DNA of 64,000 bases from Nocardioides lianchengensis (GTDB lineage Bacteria; Actinomycetota; Actinomycetes; Propionibacteriales; Nocardioidaceae): positions 1 to 64,000 of the forward strand of contig NZ_FMZM01000015.1 in NCBI RefSeq assembly GCF_900101465.1. The letters are read 5' to 3'. Of the stretch, positions 51,272 to 59,484 are shown piece by piece (positions within the stretch are counted from its first letter, which is position 1; every line of letters begins with the position of its first letter). The translations under genes and the position numbers were made by a program. Below the pieces are notes generated by a model. The model was given only the letters and a program-made list of their open reading frames with translations, searched no databases and had not been told where the DNA came from.

Positions 51272-52303
51272 ATGGCTCTCTCCGACTTCCCCCGCCACTC
51301 CCTGACCTTCGGGCCCAGCCCCGTGCACCCGCTCGACCGGCTCAGCACCCACCTCACTCCCGCCGGCGGTGGCCCGCGGATCTGGGCCAAGCGCGAGGAC
51401 GTCAGCTCGGGCCTGGCCTACGGCGGCAACAAGGTGCGCAAGCTCGAGTACCTCGTCCCCGACGCGCTCGCGTCCGGCGCCGACACCCTGGTCTCGATCG
51501 GCGGCTACCAGTCCAACCACACCCGCCAGGTGGCCGCGGTCGCCGCCCATCTCGGGATGAAGGCCGTGCTCGTCCAGGAGAACTGGGTCGACTGGCCCGA
51601 CGCCGTCAACGACCGGGTCGGCAACATCCTCCTGAGCCGGATCATGGGCGCCGAGGTGCGGCTCGACCCGGCCGGGTTCGGCATCGGCTTCAAGGACTCC
51701 TGGAAGCAGGCTCTCGCCGACGTCGAGGCCCGGGGCGGGACGCCGTACGCGATCCCGGCCGGGGCGTCCGACCACCGCCTCGGCGGCCTGGGCTTCGCCA
51801 ACTGGGCCCACGAGGTCGCCCAGCAGGAGCAGGAGCTCGGCGTCTTCTTCGACACCGTCGTGGTCTGCTCGGTCACCGGCTCCACGCACGCCGGCATGAT
51901 CGCCGGGTTCGCCGACCTCGAGGCGGCCGGCGGCCGGCCGCGCCGGGTGATCGGCATCGACGCCAGCGCCAAGCTGGAGGAGACCCGCGACCAGGTGGAG
52001 CGGATCGCCCGTCGTACGGCGGAGCTGATCGGCGTCGGGCGCGAGCTGCGCGACGACGAGATCACCGTGCTCGAGGGCTGGGCCGGCGACCTGTACGGCG
52101 TCCCCGTCGACTCGACGCTCGACGCGATCCGGCTGGTCGGCAGCCTGGAGGGCGTCATCCTCGACACGGTCTACGAGGGCAAGTCGATGGCCGGCCTGAT
52201 CGACCTGGTGCGCGCCGGCGAGATCGGCTCCGGCTCGAACGTCCTCTACGCCCACCTCGGCGGGCAGCCGGCCCTCAACGCCTACAGCGCGCTGTTCCGC
52301 TGA
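51272..52303 (+). CDS. acdS: 1-aminocyclopropane-1-carboxylate (ACC) deaminase
   Basis: The 343-residue PLP enzyme starts [19 protein letters not shown] as AcdS proteins do. The Schiff-base lysine is Lys54 in GGNKVRK, followed by [10 protein letters not shown]. The residues that separate true ACC deaminases from D-cysteine desulfhydrases are present: Glu in VYEGKSMAG and Leu in [13 protein letters not shown]. It opens the cyclopropane ring of ACC, the plant ethylene precursor, to 2-oxobutanoate and ammonia, and can supply nitrogen and lower plant ethylene. An in-frame ATG at 51263 overlaps the GntR stop and is a possible start. The trait fits a soil or plant-associated lifestyle. Confidence 0.93.
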   Translation: MALSDFPRHSLTFGPSPVHPLDRLSTHLTPAGGGPRIWAKREDVSSGLAYGGNKVRKLEYLVPDALASGADTLVSIGGYQSNHTRQVAAVAAHLGMKAVLVQENWVDWPDAVNDRVGNILLSRIMGAEVRLDPAGFGIGFKDSWKQALADVEARGGTPYAIPAGASDHRLGGLGFANWAHEVAQQEQELGVFFDTVVVCSVTGSTHAGMIAGFADLEAAGGRPRRVIGIDASAKLEETRDQVERIARRTAELIGVGRELRDDEITVLEGWAGDLYGVPVDSTLDAIRLVGSLEGVILDTVYEGKSMAGLIDLVRAGEIGSGSNVLYAHLGGQPALNAYSALFR

Positions 52304-52379
52304 GCCCGAGGTCCACGCCCGGGCGGCCCGTCGGTGGGAGGATGCCCGGCATGTCGCCGCGCCCGCCGTACGAGCCGCG

Positions 52380-54011
52380 TTGAGGTACCCGCGCACGCTC
52401 GCCCTGGTCGCGACGGCGGTGCTCTACCTGCTGCTCGGGCCGGTCGTGGTGCTCGTGGTGGCGCTCGCCCTGGCCGTCCCGCGCAGTCGGCGTCGGCTGC
52501 TGCCGTGGCTGCGCCCGACCCGCCGGGTGGTCGCCGCCTGGGCCGGGGCGGTGGCGCTGGTGGTGGCGGTGCCAGTGCTGGCGCCGGACGGCTGGTTCCC
52601 CATCCCGCCCGGCGGCGGGTCGCTGCTGACCCCGTCGTACGTCGGTCGCGCGGTGAGCGAGCGCCCGATCAGCATGACCCTGCCGCAGCATCCCGGCCTG
52701 GCCCCGAACGGCCGCAGCTCGATGCACAACGACGCCTGGGCCTCCGACGCGTACGCCGGCCCCGGCCCGACCGGTGACTCGCCGGAGGTCGACACCGCCT
52801 GGTACGGCCTCGAGGAGTGCGCCACGCTCGCCTTCGACGAGCACGAGCGGCTGGTCGCGCTGTGCGGCAACCGCACGGGGCCGGTGCTGCACGTCCTCGA
52901 CCCCGACACCATGCGCCCGTTGGTCACCAAGGACCTGCCCGACCGTCGCGGCGGCTCGGGCAAGCGCCCGTGGGAGGACCTGTGCGGCGGGTCGTACTTC
53001 TACCTCGACGCCGAGGACCGCGCGGTGCTCGCGACCACCGATCGCCGGGTGCTGGTGGTGGCCACCGACGACGGCGCCGGCGACCCGGATCTGACCGTCG
53101 ACGAGAGCTACGACCTCTCCGGCGTGGTCCCCGACGATGACTGCCTGATCGCGCTGATGCCCGACTGGGAGGGGCGGATCTGGTGGGTCACCGCCGACGG
53201 CCTGGTCGGCACCATCACCGACACCGGCGCGTCCGAGGAGCCCGTCGTCCGGACGCTCGACCTCGACGAGGAGGTGGCCAACTCGCTCGCCACCGGCGAG
53301 GACGGCGGGGTGTACGTCGTGACCGTCGAGGCGCTCTACAAGCTGGTCGCCGACGACCGCAAGCAGCTGCCGGTGGTGCGGTGGCGGACGCCGTACGACC
53401 GGGGGGACGAGCAGAAGCCCGGCCAGTTGAGCCGGGGCAGCGGCACCACCCCGACCCTGCTCCCCGACGGCCTGGTCGCCATCACCGACAACGCCGACGA
53501 GCGGATGCACGTCATCTTCCTGCGCACCGACGACGGCCAGGAGGTGTGCCGCGCGGCGGTCTTCGGGAAGGACGCGAGCGCCACCGACAACTCGCTGGTC
53601 TCGGTCGGCGACGGCGGCGTCGTGGTCGAGAACAACCACGGCTACCACGGCCCGTGGAGCACCCTGCTCGGCTTCGCCACCCAGCCCGGCTTCGCCCGGG
53701 TCGACGTCGCGCGGAAGGAGTGCCGCGTCGCCTGGACCTCCGAGGCGACCGGGCCCACCTCGGTCGCCAAGGTCTCGCTGCGGACCGGGCTGGTCTACGC
53801 CTACACCAAGCGACCGAGCCGCTGGGGCGTGAGCGCGTGGTACCTCACCGCCCTCGACGCCCGCACCGGCCGCACCGCCTTCGCCGTCCGCACCGGCCTC
53901 GGGTCGATGTTCAACAACCACTACGCCGCGGTCACGCTCGCGCCCGACGGATCGGCGTACGTCGCCACGCTCGCCGGGCTGGTGCGGGTGCGCGACCGGG
54001 TCGGAGAATGA
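52380..54011 (+). CDS. Membrane-anchored beta-propeller-like protein of unknown function
   Basis: Up to 543 residues are encoded. Two hydrophobic segments lie at the N-terminus (about 7-35 and 48-68). The rest is a large extracytoplasmic domain with repeated four-strand patterns ([63 protein letters not shown]), suggesting a propeller. Cys residues in [27 protein letters not shown] and KECRVAW may form disulfides. The TTG start is uncertain and an internal GTG is possible. It precedes the DUF2200 gene by 4 bp. No catalytic motif is seen. Confidence 0.72.
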   Translation: MRYPRTLALVATAVLYLLLGPVVVLVVALALAVPRSRRRLLPWLRPTRRVVAAWAGAVALVVAVPVLAPDGWFPIPPGGGSLLTPSYVGRAVSERPISMTLPQHPGLAPNGRSSMHNDAWASDAYAGPGPTGDSPEVDTAWYGLEECATLAFDEHERLVALCGNRTGPVLHVLDPDTMRPLVTKDLPDRRGGSGKRPWEDLCGGSYFYLDAEDRAVLATTDRRVLVVATDDGAGDPDLTVDESYDLSGVVPDDDCLIALMPDWEGRIWWVTADGLVGTITDTGASEEPVVRTLDLDEEVANSLATGEDGGVYVVTVEALYKLVADDRKQLPVVRWRTPYDRGDEQKPGQLSRGSGTTPTLLPDGLVAITDNADERMHVIFLRTDDGQEVCRAAVFGKDASATDNSLVSVGDGGVVVENNHGYHGPWSTLLGFATQPGFARVDVARKECRVAWTSEATGPTSVAKVSLRTGLVYAYTKRPSRWGVSAWYLTALDARTGRTAFAVRTGLGSMFNNHYAAVTLAPDGSAYVATLAGLVRVRDRVGE

Positions 54012-54015
54012 GCGC

Positions 54016-54357
54016 GTGCACCGGATCTTCACGACGAGCGTCGCCTCGGTCTACCCGCACTACGTGACGAAGGTGGAGCGGAAGGGCCGCACGCAGGCCG
54101 AGCTCGACGAGGTGATCGGCTGGCTCACCGGCTTCGACGAGGCCGAGCTGCGCCGGCACCTCGACGAGGGCACGACGTTCCAGGACTTCTTCGCCGCCGC
54201 CGACCTGAACCCCGGCGTCACCCTGATCACCGGATCGGTCTGCGGCGTGAAGGTCCAGGAGGTCGAGGACCCACTGATGCGGCAGATCCGCTACCTCGAC
54301 AAGCTGGTCGACGAGCTCGCCAAGGGCCGGCCGATGGTCAAGGTGCTGCGGGGCTAG
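54016..54357 (+). CDS. DUF2200 family protein
   Basis: The 113-residue product matches the DUF2200 pattern: [43 protein letters not shown], then [49 protein letters not shown]. The family is short, cytoplasmic and of unknown function. GGAG lies about 9 nt ahead of the GTG. The 4-bp gap to the preceding gene suggests co-transcription. Confidence 0.88.
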   Translation: MHRIFTTSVASVYPHYVTKVERKGRTQAELDEVIGWLTGFDEAELRRHLDEGTTFQDFFAAADLNPGVTLITGSVCGVKVQEVEDPLMRQIRYLDKLVDELAKGRPMVKVLRG

Positions 54358-54390
54358 GGGTTCTGCTTCAGGCCCTTGTTCACCCGGCGC

Positions 54391-54416
54391 CGCGCAACTC
54401 GCGGCAGAACCGGATG
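54391..54416. repeat. Left ~26-bp repeat bordering a low-GC patch
   Basis: CGCGCAACTCGCGGCAGAAC followed by CGGATG is nearly the same as 56834-56859 (CGCGCACTCGGCGGCAGAAC, CGGACG), in the same orientation. The differences are one shifted base and one substitution. The GCACTCG(C/G)CG core also occurs at 56094 and 56892. Confidence 0.5.
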
Positions 54417-54471
54417 ACTGCGGACCGCGAACCTGTCGATGTGAGGTCGCCTGATCTGCGAGGTTTGCCTC

Positions 54472-54864
54472 GTGATGGCTACGGTGTGGGTGTCGGTGTG
54501 GCAGATGGAATGCTGTGGTGCCCCCTTCTCCGTGGGTGACCGGGTCGTCTGGACCGTGAATCGAGCGATCGACGACGGCTGGTTGTCTGCCGCTCTCGGC
54601 CCTGAGATGGCCTCCCGAATCAGTCACTCCGAGGAACACCATGACGACGTACAGGACGATCTGCCTGAGGTCTCTGGTCGGGTATTGACCATCACCCGCG
54701 CATGGGGCGTTTTCGGTCCGCAGCGTCCGGGCGACCAGGTGCACGTACCAGTCCCGGGTTCGCATCGTTTCCTCGAGGTCAGCGAGTCCGGCGGGTTCGA
54801 GAGGCACGCCTTCTCAAATCTCACCTTCAACGGCTGGATCGTGGAACTCGACCGAGACGACTGA
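54472..54864 (+). CDS. DUF6578-like protein of unknown function
   Basis: The 130-residue product begins MATVWVSVWQMECCGAPFSVGDRVVWTV and resembles actinobacterial proteins annotated DUF6578. This is a recollection of the pattern VWVxxWQMxCCGxPFxVGDxVxW rather than a check. The middle has an acidic, His-containing loop (HSEEHHDDVQDD) and the end is beta-rich. GAGG lies 8 nt before the GTG; ATG 54475 is equally possible. Base composition is lower in GC than the flanking regions. Confidence 0.65.
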   Translation: MMATVWVSVWQMECCGAPFSVGDRVVWTVNRAIDDGWLSAALGPEMASRISHSEEHHDDVQDDLPEVSGRVLTITRAWGVFGPQRPGDQVHVPVPGSHRFLEVSESGGFERHAFSNLTFNGWIVELDRDD

Positions 54865-55135
54865 CCCGCGCCATGGCCTCAGCGAGCGCGATGCGGCACA
54901 TCCGGGCGCGTTGCCACGCGACCGGTCGTCGGTCACTTGAGGAGAGACCCCCTTGGCGATGTCTCCATCACCCAAGTCCGCGAGGTCGAGGCAGTGGAGG
55001 CCCACGAACCACGCTTCGTTCGTCACCGGCGCAGAGTTCACGGTGCGCAGCGTTTCTCCACGCGCTTGGGTCCAGCCGTCGGCACGACGGATCTGAGCGG
55101 TTCCCGGCGCTCCGATGCGTCAAGACGAGTCGCGG

Positions 55136-55384
55136 TCAGGCGAGTGTCCGCCTGCTCCCCAACACGGCGGCGATAGTCAAGAACCAACCCAGCAGTCCGA
55201 CGGTGACGTAAGGCAACGCGTCGCTGACGCCGGACCAATAGGTCTCAGGCACGAACACCACAGCGCCGAAGAGGATCCCGAACGCGTCGAAGAGGCCCCA
55301 TGCTGCAAACATGGAACCGGTCAGAGCGACTGCAATCAGAGCTGACCTCAGAGTCGCCGACCGACTCGGTCTTGCTGCACGCAT
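55136..55384 (-). CDS. Small membrane protein, 82 aa
   Basis: The product has two hydrophobic helices (about 13-42 and 57-76) with a short loop carrying VPETYWSGVSD between them. AGGAGA lies 6 nt upstream of the ATG, which supports a real gene. I recognise no family. It is downstream of the signal peptidase gene on the same strand with an 83-bp gap. The 271 bp between it and the preceding gene on its other side hold nothing I can support. Confidence 0.6.
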   Translation of the reverse strand: MRAARPSRSATLRSALIAVALTGSMFAAWGLFDAFGILFGAVVFVPETYWSGVSDALPYVTVGLLGWFLTIAAVLGSRRTLA

Positions 55385-55467
55385 GATGGTCTCCTGCCGG
55401 AAGACTCTCGCTGGAGAGTGCTCCGCGGTTGTGCCCCGCGCTCGCTCATCGGCGGTGAAGGCGAGCC

Positions 55468-56040
55468 CTAATCCTCCACGACAGCACGAACGAGTTCGAT
55501 CGGCACGTAGGCCCGATCAGGGTCGCAGCCCTCGTCAGTCGCGGTACAAAGGTGGAGGGTGGAATCGGCGGACGCGTTCCGGTTGTCACCCATCACGAAG
55601 AGTCCGTCGTCCGAGACCGGCCCAGAGCTCCAAGCGCAGTTGCCGGTCATCGGCCCGGCGCAGTCGATCGCAGACATCTCGATGTAGCCCGATTCGTCCA
55701 GCGGCTCGCCGTTGACCGACAGGCGGCCAACTTCGTCGCAGCACACGATCGTGTCGCCTGGGAGGCCGATGACCCGCTTGACGAGGAGACCGTCGTCGCT
55801 GTCGGGTCCCAGCCATCCTCCCGGATCCTGGAACACGATGACGTCGCCCCGACGCGGCGCGTAGTCGTCGACCACGACTGCCTCGAAGTGCTCATCCGCC
55901 TGGATGAGGGGCTCCATTGACCGCGCAGGCATGAGGTACGACTTCGTCTCCGGTCCGCGGCCCAGTACGACGATCGCAACCACGGTGGTCAACGCGAGCA
56001 CACCACCAAGCACTGCCAAGAGACTCAGCTTTCTTCGCAC
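55468..56040 (-). CDS. Signal peptidase I
   Basis: The 190-residue product has an N-terminal membrane helix (about 6-27) and the type I signal peptidase boxes: Ser41 in ARSMEP (nucleophile), RRGDVIVF, Lys88 in LLVKRVIGLPGD (general base) and MGDNRNASADS. It would cleave exported preproteins on the outer face of the membrane. The gene starts at GTG and lies in a patch of lower GC with small unknown genes, away from the usual rplS/rnhB location of housekeeping lepB, so it is probably an additional, possibly acquired enzyme. Two cysteines after the Lys region (VCCDE) and others later are unusual. Confidence 0.9.
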   Translation of the reverse strand: MRRKLSLLAVLGGVLALTTVVAIVVLGRGPETKSYLMPARSMEPLIQADEHFEAVVVDDYAPRRGDVIVFQDPGGWLGPDSDDGLLVKRVIGLPGDTIVCCDEVGRLSVNGEPLDESGYIEMSAIDCAGPMTGNCAWSSGPVSDDGLFVMGDNRNASADSTLHLCTATDEGCDPDRAYVPIELVRAVVED

Positions 56041-56059
56041 GCCTCATCATGCAGGGAGT

Positions 56060-56102
56060 GGCGAGTGTTGCACCCGCCTCTCGGCAGAATTGCGCACTCG
56101 CC
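56060..56102. repeat. Inverted repeat related to the flanking repeats
   Basis: GGCGAGTG (56060-56067) and CACTCGCC (56095-56102) are perfect arms, extended by TTGCA and TGCG next to the loop. The loop and right arm contain CTCGGCAGAA and GCGCACTCGCCG, pieces shared with the 26-bp repeats at 54391 and 56834. It lies between the signal peptidase start and the end of the next gene and may act as a terminator for that gene. Confidence 0.45.
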
Positions 56103-56116
56103 GCATGAGTAGTCGT

Positions 56117-56824
56117 TCATTCGCGCGCCGAGGAAGGCCAGGCCGGCAGGTACGCGTCCGGATGAAGCACTGCGACGTTGTCAGCTGATGGGAACAGCCT
56201 GCCGGCGCGGGAGTCGCCCAGGACCACCTCGACGCGGCCCTGCTCGCCGCGGAACGTGATGTGTGGGCACCACATACTCCCGCGCTCCTCGTCCCACGGG
56301 AGGTAGTGCAGGTCGACCCCCGCGATGCGGCTTCCGATCAGCGCGCTCCAGCTGGCAGCACGCTCGCCGAGCGGCCAGATGGCCACGTCAGCATCTCGTC
56401 GGACACCGCTTCCAAGCATCGGGATGGGCTGCAGGCCGATGCCTTCGTGGTCCCTCGGGGGGTCCCAGGTGAGTGAGAACGTGGCACCGGACTCGGTGAT
56501 CATCTCGAACCCGTAGTCGACAGCGTCGAACCCGTCGTAGAGCCATGGTGGGTCGTCCCACTCCGATTCGGCGTCGATGGTGCGCGGTCCGCCGTCGATC
56601 AGGTCGGGGTGCAGCTCATCGCGGCGGTAGTCGAGAGTGAAGTAGCGAATCTCCCGCAGGCGCTCTCCGACCAACTTGTCGGCGTCGAGGCGTCGGGCAT
56701 CAGCCTCGGCACCCGAAGCAGCCCACGACCACGTGCGTGCATCACCCCGAGCCTCCATCACGGCATCCTTGCCGATCCCTCGCTTGGACGCTTCCGGTTT
56801 CGTCTCTGCCATGGAACAGCTCAT
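56117..56824 (-). CDS. Hypothetical protein, 235 aa
   Basis: The product starts with a charged stretch, then reads as a soluble mixed alpha/beta protein with RLREIRYFTLDYRRDEL, DYGFEMITESGATFSLTWDPP, IGSRIAGVDLHYLPWDE and GRVEVVLGDSRAGRLFPSADNVAVLHPDAYLP. The pattern of beta hairpins near the end is like that of small actinobacterial cytosolic proteins of unknown function. No signal peptide, membrane segment or catalytic motif is seen. A second in-frame ATG at 56812 is possible. Lower GC than the flanks. Confidence 0.7.
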   Translation of the reverse strand: MSCSMAETKPEASKRGIGKDAVMEARGDARTWSWAASGAEADARRLDADKLVGERLREIRYFTLDYRRDELHPDLIDGGPRTIDAESEWDDPPWLYDGFDAVDYGFEMITESGATFSLTWDPPRDHEGIGLQPIPMLGSGVRRDADVAIWPLGERAASWSALIGSRIAGVDLHYLPWDEERGSMWCPHITFRGEQGRVEVVLGDSRAGRLFPSADNVAVLHPDAYLPAWPSSARE

Positions 56825-56833
56825 CGCCTAGAC

Positions 56834-56859
56834 CGCGCACTCGGCGGCAGAACCGGACG
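56834..56859. repeat. Right ~26-bp repeat bordering a low-GC patch
   Basis: CGCGCACTCGGCGGCAGAAC followed by CGGACG is a near copy of 54391-54416 in the same orientation, about 2.44 kb away. A shorter relative, GAGCACTCGCCGCAG, lies at 56891-56905. The 201-bp gap in which it lies holds no gene I can support. Confidence 0.5.
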
Positions 56860-57025
56860 TTCGTCAGCGCGCAAGTTCTTGGAGGCGGGTCGAGCACTCG
56901 CCGCAGTCCCGCTCCCTGGTGCCCCGGAACGGATTTCGAACGATCGTGACCGCATCCTCGGGCAGGTACGTCCGCTCATCGGCATGAGCGCGCGTCCGGG
57001 GCGCGGCAGATCGGGTGAGCCGCCC

Positions 57026-57838
57026 TCAACGCGGCGTACCAGAGGCCACACGGAACACCGGCCAGCCGATCTCGGTGCGCCACGCGGCGCTGTCGTCGGT
57101 GTCCCGCGGACCGACGAGGTACCGCTCCCGCACGGGTCCCGCCACGGTCAGGGCGTTGGCGACGACCCAGGAGCCGAGCTGGCCGTAGGTCACGTCGGCG
57201 CCGTCGTGCTCGCCGTGGTGGGTGGTGACGGCGAGCTCGACGGCGGGCAGGCGGACCGGGCGGACGCGTCCGCGCTGGGGCGGCTCGGGGGAGGGTCGAT
57301 AGAGCAGGAGGCGTCCGTGTCCGTGCTCGAAGAGGCTGTTGTCGTAGAGGCCGCCGGGTGGTCCAGCGTCGGTCGGCGGGCCGAGCGCTGCATCGAGCTC
57401 GGCCATCGCTCCGGCGAACCAGGTGCCGACGTCGTCAGCGCCGACCTCGTCCTCGACGGCGGCGACGGTCACCTCGGGTTCCGCGCGCAGCTCGACCTGC
57501 AGCGGCGCCGGCTCCGGCGCCAGCAACCGCCGCAACGAGCTGACCGCCACGCGGGTGCGCGCCAGCTCCGCCTCCAGACGCACGAGGTGCTCGGCGACCA
57601 GTGCTGCTCGCTGCTCGGGGTCGGCGGCACCCAGGATCCGTCGTACGTCGACGAGGGGGACGTCGAGCTCGCGCAGCCGGTGGATCACCTGCGCCGCGGG
57701 GATCTGGTCGGGCGAGTAGTAGCGGTAGCCGCTGGACGCATCCACCAGTTCGGGCTCGAGCAGACCTCCCTCGTGGTAGCGCCGCAGCGTGCGGATGCTG
57801 AGGTGCGTCAAGCGCGAGAACTCACCGATCGCCAACAT
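57026..57838 (-). CDS. MerR family regulator with GyrI-like effector domain
   Basis: The 270-residue product has a MerR DNA-binding domain at the N-terminus (AIGEFSRLTHLSIRTLRRYHEGGLLEPELVD, SGYRYYSPDQI), a coiled-coil helix (about 75-115) and a C-terminal domain of about 150 residues that resembles GyrI-like/BmrR-type drug-binding domains. ATG 57838 is chosen because the helix-turn-helix begins at once. It is divergent from the SnoaL-like gene, with a MerR-type palindrome between them. Binding of a small organic ligand probably switches it from repressor to activator. Confidence 0.9.
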   Translation of the reverse strand: MLAIGEFSRLTHLSIRTLRRYHEGGLLEPELVDASSGYRYYSPDQIPAAQVIHRLRELDVPLVDVRRILGAADPEQRAALVAEHLVRLEAELARTRVAVSSLRRLLAPEPAPLQVELRAEPEVTVAAVEDEVGADDVGTWFAGAMAELDAALGPPTDAGPPGGLYDNSLFEHGHGRLLLYRPSPEPPQRGRVRPVRLPAVELAVTTHHGEHDGADVTYGQLGSWVVANALTVAGPVRERYLVGPRDTDDSAAWRTEIGWPVFRVASGTPR

Positions 57839-57848
57839 GGGGTGAAGT

Positions 57849-57877
57849 CTGGACTCTCCCCCGGGGGGAGACACCAG
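57849..57877. promoter_or_regulatory. MerR-type palindromic operator
   Basis: CTGG, CTCCCCC, GGGGGAG and CCAG are arranged symmetrically around 57863 in a 29-bp imperfect palindrome. The spacing fits the 19-bp spacer dyads of MerR promoters, where the protein binds between -35 and -10. It lies 11 bp upstream of the MerR start and 42 bp before the divergent SnoaL-like gene. Confidence 0.6.
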
Positions 57878-57918
57878 TCCTTGACCCTCGCGCGGCCCGA
57901 GTGCCCAGGCTCGGACAC

Positions 57919-58275
57919 ATGGACACCAACACCCACCCCAACACCCCCCAGCTGCCCACCACGATCCGCACCTACCTGGACGCCCAGGAGTCGCGCGACG
58001 CCGACGCCGCTCTGGCCGTGCTGAGCCCCGGAGCCGTCATCTCCGACGTCGGAGAGTCCTTCAGCGGCGAGGACGACCTGCGTCGTTTCGTCACCGAGGC
58101 GGGGGCGGAGTTCACCGTCACCACCGAGGTCACCGGCGTACACCGCGACGGCGAGACCTGGGTGGTCGGCCACCACCTCGAGGGCGACTTCCCGGGCGGG
58201 ACCGTGGACCTGGACTACCGGTTCGAGCTCGCCGGCGAGCGCATCGAGCGCGTCGACATCGTCGTCGCGCCGTGA
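57919..58275 (+). CDS. SnoaL-like/NTF2-fold protein
   Basis: The 118-residue product has the NTF2-like layout: a helix TIRTYLDAQESRDADAALAVLSPGAVISDVGESFSG, then EDDLRRFVTEAG and four beta strands (FTVTTEVTGVHRDG, TWVVGHHLEGDF, TVDLDYRFELAGERI, RVDIVVAP). Such proteins are small enzymes or ligand-binding folds. It is divergent from the MerR gene across a shared operator and is probably its target. The SDR gene follows after 133 bp on the same strand. Confidence 0.83.
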   Translation: MDTNTHPNTPQLPTTIRTYLDAQESRDADAALAVLSPGAVISDVGESFSGEDDLRRFVTEAGAEFTVTTEVTGVHRDGETWVVGHHLEGDFPGGTVDLDYRFELAGERIERVDIVVAP

Positions 58276-58408
58276 CCGCCGAGGAACCCGACGTCGCGCC
58301 GCAGCCACCGCCGCCGTTCGACCCGGAGCGCGCCCCCGGTGGTCGAGGTGCTTCGTCCCCGCCTGACACCCGTTCCGCACCGACATCACGCACGACGAGG
58401 AGGCACCC

Positions 58409-59194
58409 ATGACGCACGAGAATCGCGACCGCCTCGACGGCCGCCGAGCACTGGTCACCGGAGGCTCGAAGGGCGCCGGCCGGGCCGTGGTCGAGCGGCT
58501 CCGCGAGATGGGCGCCGACGTCTGGACGTCCGCCCGGACCATGCCCACCGGGTACGACCGCCCCGACCGATTCATCGAGGCGGACACATCGACAGCCGGG
58601 GGCGCGGAGACCGTCGCCGCCCGCGTCGGCGAGGACGGAGCTCTGGACATCCTGGTCCACGTGGTCGGCGGCTCCTCGACACCGCCCGGCGGGTACGCCG
58701 TGATCACCGACGAGCAGTGGCTGGTCGAGCTGAACCTGAACCTCCTCGGGGCGGTGCGGCTCGACCGAGCGCTCCTCCCCGCGATGGTCGAGTCCGGGTC
58801 GGCGGTCGTCCTGCACGTCGGATCGATCCAGCGCGAGATGCCCCTCTACGAGGCGTCGCTGCCCTACGCGTCGGCGAAGGCCGCGCTGCGGACCTACAGC
58901 AAGGGTCTCGCGAACGAGCTGGCGCCCCGCGGCGTGCGGGTGAACACCATCAGCCCGGGAGGGATCCAGACGGAGGCCTACGAGAGCTTCGTGGACACCA
59001 TCGCGAACGGTAGTGCCATGACGCGCGACGAGGCCCGGCAGAGCATCTTCGACGCCCTCGGCGGGGTTCCGTTGGGGAGGTTCGCCAGCACCGAGGAGAT
59101 CGCCGACCTGGTCGGCTTCCTGGTCTCCGATCGTGCTTCGGCCATCGTGGGTGCCGAGTACGTGATCGACGGAGGGACCGTCCCGACCGTCTGA
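58409..59194 (+). CDS. Short-chain dehydrogenase/reductase
   Basis: The 261-residue product is a classical SDR: cofactor motif TGGSKGAG (17-24), active-site Ser139, Tyr153 and Lys157 (YASAK) and the later VNTISPGGIQTE and EYVIDGGTVPTV. HVVGGSS stands in place of the usual NNAG, so the substrate-side Asn is absent. The Arg after the Rossmann strand (SARTM) suggests NADP preference. GAGGAGG precedes the ATG. It may be co-regulated with the upstream SnoaL-like gene by the MerR protein, but no promoter is seen in the 133-bp gap. Confidence 0.9.
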   Translation: MTHENRDRLDGRRALVTGGSKGAGRAVVERLREMGADVWTSARTMPTGYDRPDRFIEADTSTAGGAETVAARVGEDGALDILVHVVGGSSTPPGGYAVITDEQWLVELNLNLLGAVRLDRALLPAMVESGSAVVLHVGSIQREMPLYEASLPYASAKAALRTYSKGLANELAPRGVRVNTISPGGIQTEAYESFVDTIANGSAMTRDEARQSIFDALGGVPLGRFASTEEIADLVGFLVSDRASAIVGAEYVIDGGTVPTV

Positions 59195-59213
59195 GGGTGG
59201 CACCCTCCCCACC

Positions 59214-59417
59214 TCACTGATCAGACCCGGTCGGACCCTTCCGGGACCAGCTCAGCACGAGAGTCGACACGGCTACGACCACCGCCACGACCACCGCCAC
59301 GACCGCGGCCGCGGCGAAGGTGAGCCAGGCTGTGCGGGAGTGTCGGCGAGGCGACGCGTCCGGGGTGCCCGTGCCGTAAGTGGGGGCGGCTCGGGCGTCG
59401 CCGCTGGAGGTCCGCAC
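59214..59417 (-). CDS. Small single-helix membrane protein, 67 aa
   Basis: The GTG-start frame encodes a hydrophilic N-terminus of about 28 residues, one long hydrophobic helix rich in Ala and Val (TAWLTFAAAAVVAVVVAVVV) and a short basic tail. GGAG lies 8 nt upstream. The helix is encoded by repeated GCCACGACCACC-type units, so a low-complexity artefact is possible. No family is recognised. Confidence 0.45.
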   Translation of the reverse strand: MRTSSGDARAAPTYGTGTPDASPRRHSRTAWLTFAAAAVVAVVVAVVVAVSTLVLSWSRKGPTGSDQ

Positions 59418-59484
59418 TGCTCTGTCTCCGCTGATCGACGGACCGCATGCCCGCCCTCGTCAGCAGAGTCACGAAGACATGCGG

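Noticed and set aside
54814-55041. 75-residue minus-strand frame
   Set aside because: It overlaps the end of the DUF6578-like gene, has no ribosome binding site and shows no plausible domain or composition.
54391-56860. Integron gene cassettes with attC sites
   Set aside because: Short genes and repeats suggested it, but the repeats lack the inverse core boxes with GTTRRRY/RYYYAAC arms, and no integrase is present.
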